From the NCBI GenBank assembly GCA_019240375.1, contig JAFAYN010000521.1, positions 1 through 9,889 on the forward strand: a stretch of 9,889 nucleotides of DNA, read 5' to 3'. The stretch is from Gemmatimonadota bacterium. Its GTDB lineage: Bacteria > Gemmatimonadota > Gemmatimonadetes > Longimicrobiales > Longimicrobiaceae. The notes below the pieces were generated by a model. That model saw only the letters and a list, made by a program, of their open reading frames with translations, was not told the origin of the DNA and made no database searches. Each line of letters opens with the position of its first letter. The first letter of the stretch is position 1. Positions 7,103-9,889 of the stretch are shown here, one piece after another. The translations under genes and the position numbers were made by a program.

Positions 7103-7627
7103 TCAGGAGCCCCGCAGGCGCCGCTCCACGGCGTCCACCCCCGCGGGGGTGATCCGGTACTGCTTCCGGGCCTGCTTGGTGCTCCCCATCTTCTTCTCCT
7201 GCACCATCAGGGGACGGTCGGGGCGCATGTTCGCCTCGATGGCGCGGGTGATGTTGCTGATGGCCAGGCCGTTGCGCTTCAGCTCGGAGTTGATCGCCTG
7301 GCTGGTGACGTTCTCGTCGCCGCGCACCTGGCTCAGGTAGTACGCGCCCAGGAGCGCCTTGTCCGACATGGTGGAGGGGTTCCAGCGGGAAAGCAGCGAT
7401 CCCAGGTCCGCGGAGTCTTCCCCGCCCTCGCCGCCGCTCTCCTTGCGGGGCCGGCCGCGGGGACGGGGGGCAGGAGCGGATGCGGAGGCCTGGTCGGATC
7501 CCGACGACGGGCCGAAGGCCCGCTCGATCAGGATGTCGCGGGCCCTTTCCTTCAGAACCGGATCGTAGCTGGAGATCGCTTGGTTGATCTCGTCCAGCAG
7601 CTCCTTGACCTCCTTAAGGTCGCTCAT
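7103..7627 (-). CDS. Small DNA-binding protein with AT-hook-like motif and probable winged helix
   Basis: I do not recognise a named family for this 174-residue protein. Residues 1-38 form a charged, probably helical segment (DLKEVKELLDEINQ onward) that could oligomerise. Residues 39-76 are a Ser/Pro/Gly/Glu-rich linker carrying RPRGRPRK (55-62), whose GRP core is that of an AT-hook that binds the minor groove. Residues 77-172 look like a compact winged-helix unit: SDKALLGAYYLSQVRG, then VTSQAINSELKRNGL, ISNITRAIEANM, and ending in QYRITPAGVDAVERRL, an ending common in winged-helix proteins. The ATG at 7627 has AAGGAG seven bases upstream, a strong ribosome site that fixes the start. The gene has its own promoter at 7763-7735 and a terminator. 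A nucleoid-associated or transcription-regulating role is likely; targets are unknown. Confidence 0.85.
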   Translation of the reverse strand: MSDLKEVKELLDEINQAISSYDPVLKERARDILIERAFGPSSGSDQASASAPAPRPRGRPRKESGGEGGEDSADLGSLLSRWNPSTMSDKALLGAYYLSQVRGDENVTSQAINSELKRNGLAISNITRAIEANMRPDRPLMVQEKKMGSTKQARKQYRITPAGVDAVERRLRGS

Positions 7628-7733
7628 TGCGTTCTCCTTGCGGACACCTCGCCCGAATGCAGGGGGTGCACTCGGCCGGCTGCCCGCGGGGACCGGGGTG
7701 GGACTACGGATGGGTATTTCCAGGGTGAGGTGT

Positions 7734-8273
7734 TCATATACACACTTCGGCGCGCGCCGTCAAGTACGAATGTGCGGTCCCTGTCCCAAAACAGACGAGC
7801 AGTACCCGCTCGATCGATGCATTTTCTTCCAGGAAGGCGAGTACCTCCCCTACGGCGATCTTCGCCGCCCGGTCCACCGGGAAGCGGTAGGCGCCGGTGC
7901 TGATCGCGGGGAAGGCGATGGTGCGTACGTCGTTGCGCACGGCCAGCTTCAGCGATTCGCGGTAGCAGCTCGCCAGCAGCTCGTCCTCGTTGGCGTGGCC
8001 GCCCTGCCATACGGGGCCCACCGTGTGGATGACCCGGCGCGCCGGCAGCCTGTAGCCTCCGGTGATCTTGGCTTCGCCGGTTCGGCAGCCGTGCAGCATC
8101 CGGCACTCGGCCACCAGCTCGGGGCCAGCGGCGCGGTGGATGGCTCCGTCCACGCCTCCTCCGCCGAGCAGCGAGGTGTTTGCGGCGTTTACGATGGCGT
8201 CCACCTGGAGCTTCGTGATGTCTCCCTCGATCACCTCAATGCGGTCGCAGGGGGAGTTCGTGCCTGAGTGCAT
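7734..8273 (-). CDS. Macro-domain protein, O-acetyl-ADP-ribose deacetylase type (YmdB/MacroD-like)
   Basis: This 179-residue single-domain protein should bind ADP-ribose and hydrolyse O-acetyl-ADP-ribose or remove mono-ADP-ribose from proteins. The macro fold is shown by [20 protein letters not shown] (13-32), the catalytic-loop signature [16 protein letters not shown] (35-50, with Asn29, Asn32 and Asp42 in the expected places), [12 protein letters not shown] (78-89) and the second phosphate-binding loop [13 protein letters not shown] (120-132). In that loop Arg130 stands where YmdB-type proteins usually have Gly after Tyr. The length matches the family. The start is uncertain: the ATG at 8273 has no clear Shine-Dalgarno, but there is no better in-frame start before the first strand. 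The C-terminus (about residue 165 on) is less family-like. It is followed after 107 bases by the AT-hook gene. No ADP-ribosyltransferase or sirtuin partner is visible here. Confidence 0.9.
   Translation of the reverse strand: MHSGTNSPCDRIEVIEGDITKLQVDAIVNAANTSLLGGGGVDGAIHRAAGPELVAECRMLHGCRTGEAKITGGYRLPARRVIHTVGPVWQGGHANEDELLASCYRESLKLAVRNDVRTIAFPAISTGAYRFPVDRAAKIAVGEVLAFLEENASIERVLLVCFGTGTAHSYLTARAEVCI
7735..7763 (-). promoter_or_regulatory. Candidate promoter of the AT-hook gene
   Basis: On the minus strand TTGACG (7763-7758), a 17-base spacer and TATATG (7740-7735) lie within the last codons of the macro-domain gene. Transcription would start near 7728, leaving about 100 bases of leader before the ATG at 7627. 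The AT-rich -10 stands out in GC-rich DNA. The AT-hook gene may also be read through from the macro gene. Confidence 0.5.
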
Positions 8274-8352
8274 GTTCGTATGTCTGGTCGGAGTGGGCGC
8301 GTGGGGCCGCTCCAGAGCCGGACGAAACGGCCGTCCGTCTCTTCCGCGGGGC

Positions 8353-8386
8353 CGGGGAGCCTGCCAAACAGCCGGCAGTCTCCCCG
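8353..8386. repeat. Inverted repeat / hairpin, 13-base arms
   Basis: The arms 8353-8365 and 8374-8386 pair over 13 bases with one mismatch (C8360 against T8379) around an eight-base loop, AAACAGCC. No U-rich run follows on either strand, so a standard terminator is unlikely. It lies about 80 bases upstream of the macro-domain start, so it would be in that gene's leader if transcription begins further up. Confidence 0.6.
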
Positions 8387-8492
8387 ACCGCTACGGGAGC
8401 CACGCCCAAACTACCGGGCGCGTCTCCCTCGCAACAGCATGTGGGAACGGCAGGGTACTGCGGAACAGCGTAGTTGGGGAGGCAGCCGCGCA

Positions 8493-8579
8493 GGGGGAGG
8501 GGGTGCTCGTAGGAAAGAGTTGCGGGAGGTGGCGGTGGTGGAAGGGGATGAACTCTTTCCGGAGAGCATCCCCTCCCCC
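8493..8579. repeat. Long imperfect inverted repeat, 29-base arms
   Basis: Arm 8493-8521 pairs with arm 8551-8579 in a single register. Sixteen outer pairs include one G-T wobble (8503 with 8569), then comes a three-by-three internal loop, then ten perfect inner pairs (GGAAAGAGTT with AACTCTTTCC). A 29-base purine-rich spacer separates the arms. There is no open frame for a transposase inside. It could be a small mobile repeat (REP/MITE-like), a structured RNA or a protein-binding site. Confidence 0.65.
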
Positions 8580-8631
8580 GGAGCCCCGCGCACCGGAGCT
8601 TCCGGACCCGAAATGAGGTAGGTACCAACAC

Positions 8632-8668
8632 GAAGGGCCGGCCCGGCATGTCGCCGGACCGGCCCTTC
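8632..8668 (-). terminator. Hairpin terminator of the tmRNA gene
   Basis: GAAGGGCCGG pairs with CCGGCCCTTC (ten pairs), followed by one C/A mismatch and five more pairs (CCGGC with GCCGG) around a five-base loop. It begins 15 bases past the mature 3' end of tmRNA. The run after it on the minus strand (GTGTTGGT) is only moderately U-rich, so termination is probable but not textbook. Confidence 0.65.
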
Positions 8669-8683
8669 GCGGTCTTCAAGAAG

Positions 8684-9056
8684 TGGAGATGAGGGGAGTC
8701 GAACCCCTGTCCGCCTACAGATCCCCCACAGCGTCTACGTGCGTATTCCGCCGTTCTTTTCTCCTCGTCCGCTCATCGGCCGGCAGAAGGCCCATCGCGA
8801 ACCAGTCGTGAGAGTCTCGCCCGGGGCGTCACGACGCCACCTCCAGGCCAGCCCGAATTTAGCGACGCCCGTTGACCCGCCTCAGGCAGGGCTGATCAAC
8901 GAACGGGAGGTAAGGATTCCCCGAAGGGATTCTACTTACGCAGCCAGAGCGAAGTTGTCGTTCGCGGTTACTAGTTTTCCAGAGGCTTAACGAGGTATCT
9001 GGAACCTCGGCACGCGGCCATGGCTTCACCATACACGTCGAAACCATGTCATCCCC
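8684..9056 (-). ncRNA. ssrA: Transfer-messenger RNA (tmRNA)
   Basis: tmRNA frees stalled ribosomes by acting as an alanine tRNA and then as a short mRNA whose tag marks the nascent protein for proteolysis. The 5' end GGGGATG (from 9056) pairs with the 3' CATCTCC through the seven-base acceptor stem, with one G-U pair, leaving A8684 as discriminator; CCA is not encoded. The 3' tRNA-like part contains GGTTCGACTCC, a T arm with its TTCGA loop. The 5' part has the conserved GACATGGTTTCGACG run. The tag frame lies at 8965-8936. Hairpins for pseudoknots are visible, for example GATTCCCCGAAGGGATTC near 8916-8933. The length of about 373 bases is typical for a one-piece tmRNA. It has its own promoter and terminator. 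Confidence 0.95.
8936..8965 (-). other. tmRNA tag-peptide reading frame
   Basis: Beginning at the resume codon GCG (8965-8963), the frame reads ANDNFALAA and stops at TAA (8938-8936). The peptide resembles the E. coli tag ANDENYALAA but is one residue shorter. It keeps the LAA end recognised by ClpXP. The first Ala of the full tag comes from the charged tmRNA itself. Confidence 0.92.
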
Positions 9057-9062
9057 AAGACC

Positions 9063-9078
9063 CGTGTTTTCAAACACG
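9063..9078 (-). repeat. Inverted repeat in the tmRNA precursor leader
   Basis: CGTGTTT and AAACACG form a perfect seven-base inverted repeat around TC. It covers the predicted transcription start (about 9077) and most of the 20-base leader before the mature 5' end at 9056. It may be a processing hairpin or an operator. Confidence 0.5.
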
Positions 9079-9083
9079 CAGGT

Positions 9084-9112
9084 AATCTAGCCCTTCCCCG
9101 CCCCCCTGTCAA
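9084..9112 (-). promoter_or_regulatory. Sigma70-type promoter of ssrA
   Basis: On the minus strand TTGACA (9112-9107), a 17-base G-rich spacer and TAGATT (9089-9084) make a near-consensus promoter, fitting a strongly expressed stable RNA. The predicted start near 9077 leaves a leader of about 20 bases before the mature tmRNA end. Confidence 0.8.
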
Positions 9113-9156
9113 GGGGTCATCCTGCTATGTAAATATTTGCTGGACAACGACTTGAA

Positions 9157-9889
9157 TTACTTCCTGCGCTGCTCCCCCGTAGGGCGGGAGCCCATCTTCT
9201 CCACCGAGCCCCCGCCCGGCGGCGCCGCGGTGGTCCGGTTCCTTCCGGCCGCCTTGGAGCGGTACAGCGCGGCGTCGGCGGCGGCGAGCAGCTCCGTCGG
9301 GTCGGCGAGCGAATCCGGGCAGGTCGCCACCCCCAGCGACACGGTCACGGGAAGGGGGCGGCCGTTCCACACCAGGGGGCGCCCCTCGATCATCCGCCGG
9401 ATCCGCTCCGCCACCTCCACCGCGGGCATCAGCGGCGTTTCGGGGAGGAGGACCACGAACTCCTCCCCTCCCAGGCGGGCGGGGACGTCCACCTCGCGCA
9501 CGGCGGTGCGCAGCAGGGCGGACACGTGCTGCAGCACCCGGTCGCCCACCTCGTGCCCCCAGGTGTCGTTGAACTTCTTGAAGTGGTCGACGTCCAGGAT
9601 CACCAGGCTGAACGGGCGCTGGTATCGCTCGAAGTGGCTGGCGGTCGACGTCAGGCGCTCCTCGAAGACCCGCCGGTTGGGGAGGCCGGTGAGCGAGTCG
9701 AGCGACGCGCGGCGGTCCAGCGCCTCGTAGCGCTCCGCGCTGCGCAGCGGGAGCGGGGCCATGGCGCACAGGAGGCGCAGGAACTCAAGCTCCGTTTCGC
9801 CGATCCAGCCGGGACGCGGGTCCCAGGCGGCCACCACCCCCAGCGTCTTGCCGTCGGCCACCAGCGGGACGATCACCGCCGAGCGCGGC
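9157..9889 (-). CDS. GAF-GGDEF diguanylate cyclase, C-terminal part (5' end outside window)
   Basis: The visible 243 residues are the end of a c-di-GMP synthase. Residues 1-55 of the fragment (PRSAVIVPLVADGKTLGVVAAW, then a helix with ETELEFLRLL) look like the last strands and helix of a GAF sensor domain. A full GGDEF domain follows: DSLTGLPNRRVFEE at 64-77, LDVDHFKKFND at 98-108, GGEEF at 140-144, and an RxxD inhibitory site (REVD, 131-134) five residues before it, so product inhibition is expected. The ADAALYRSKAAGRNR ending is complete. A short basic Gly/Arg-rich tail closes the protein at the TAA at 9159-9157. The start codon and any further N-terminal sensor lie beyond base 9889. The 44 bases between this stop and the ssrA promoter show no terminator hairpin. 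Confidence 0.9.
   Translation of the reverse strand, partial: PRSAVIVPLVADGKTLGVVAAWDPRPGWIGETELEFLRLLCAMAPLPLRSAERYEALDRRASLDSLTGLPNRRVFEERLTSTASHFERYQRPFSLVILDVDHFKKFNDTWGHEVGDRVLQHVSALLRTAVREVDVPARLGGEEFVVLLPETPLMPAVEVAERIRRMIEGRPLVWNGRPLPVTVSLGVATCPDSLADPTELLAAADAALYRSKAAGRNRTTAAPPGGGSVEKMGSRPTGEQRRK

Larger units (their letters stand above)
8274..8631. other. Gene-free stretch between tmRNA terminator and macro-domain gene
   Basis: I see no convincing gene in these roughly 360 bases. Open frames on both strands have Pro/Arg/Ser/Gly-rich, low-complexity translations with no start signal. The stretch holds two hairpin-forming inverted repeats, listed separately, and may carry the promoter of the macro-domain gene, though I could not find a good -35/-10 pair. 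Confidence 0.6.

Noticed and set aside
4923..7903. Two long overlapping plus-strand open frames opposite the OleC-like and AT-hook genes
   Set aside because: Both are low-complexity shadows without recognisable motifs. They cross a terminator, intergenic regions and the promoter of a real operon.
8236..8679. Open frames on both strands between tmRNA and the macro-domain gene
   Set aside because: Translations are Pro/Arg/Ser/Gly-rich without domain or ribosome site. The minus-strand one begins in the tmRNA terminator hairpin and overlaps the macro-domain start.
8684..8720. A tRNA gene suggested by the TTCGA arm near 8695
   Set aside because: This is the tRNA-like 3' end of tmRNA. There is no anticodon arm nearby, and the 5' acceptor strand lies about 370 bases away.
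8739..9077. Short open frames on both strands across the tmRNA
   Set aside because: They lie wholly or largely inside the structured RNA. The only translated part there is the tag frame.
9131..9138. AAATATTT palindrome between the cyclase stop and the ssrA promoter
   Set aside because: It is only eight bases long, has no GC stem for termination, and AT palindromes of this size occur by chance.
1..9889. CRISPR arrays, insertion sequences, phage genes or a defence island
   Set aside because: I found no regularly spaced direct repeats, no transposase or integrase motif, and no nuclease or toxin-antitoxin pair. tmRNA genes are common integration sites, but no duplicated ssrA 3' end or integrase is seen here.

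Overview
The window is very GC-rich bacterial chromosomal DNA. Every gene I can support lies on the minus strand. The organism cannot be named with certainty. High GC, the tmRNA tag ANDNFALAA, large multi-receiver c-di-GMP proteins and HEAT-repeat proteins suit a soil or environmental lineage such as Gemmatimonadota (Longimicrobium-like), but that is a guess from style, not from a marker gene.

Layout in the direction of transcription (high to low coordinates): (1) 9889-9157, the C-terminal part of a GAF-GGDEF diguanylate cyclase whose 5' end lies outside the window. (2) 9112-8632, a complete tmRNA (ssrA) unit with a strong sigma70-type promoter, a short leader containing an inverted repeat, the tmRNA body and a terminator hairpin. 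(3) 8631-8274, about 360 bases with no convincing gene but with two hairpin-forming inverted repeats, one of them long. (4) 8273-7734, a macro-domain (ADP-ribose hydrolase type) protein. (5) 7627-7103, a 174-residue protein with an AT-hook-like motif and a probable winged-helix C-terminus, closed by a perfect terminator hairpin. (6) 6979-5372, an OleC-like adenylate-forming enzyme in which several catalytic residues are replaced. (7) 5359-1, a four-gene operon behind a clear promoter: a single receiver; an 812-residue REC-Hpt-REC-REC-GGDEF-REC hub; a membrane-anchored HEAT-repeat protein; and a family 2 processive-type glycosyltransferase that runs off the left edge.

The most coherent system is the last operon. 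Intergenic gaps of 7 and 8 bases and one stop/start overlap imply translational coupling. The gene content suggests phosphorelay input converted to c-di-GMP and protein-protein output that controls synthesis of a surface polysaccharide. The membrane HEAT protein may link the signalling part to the membrane-embedded synthase. Within the hub, two receivers are degenerate and the two flanking the GGDEF domain are intact.
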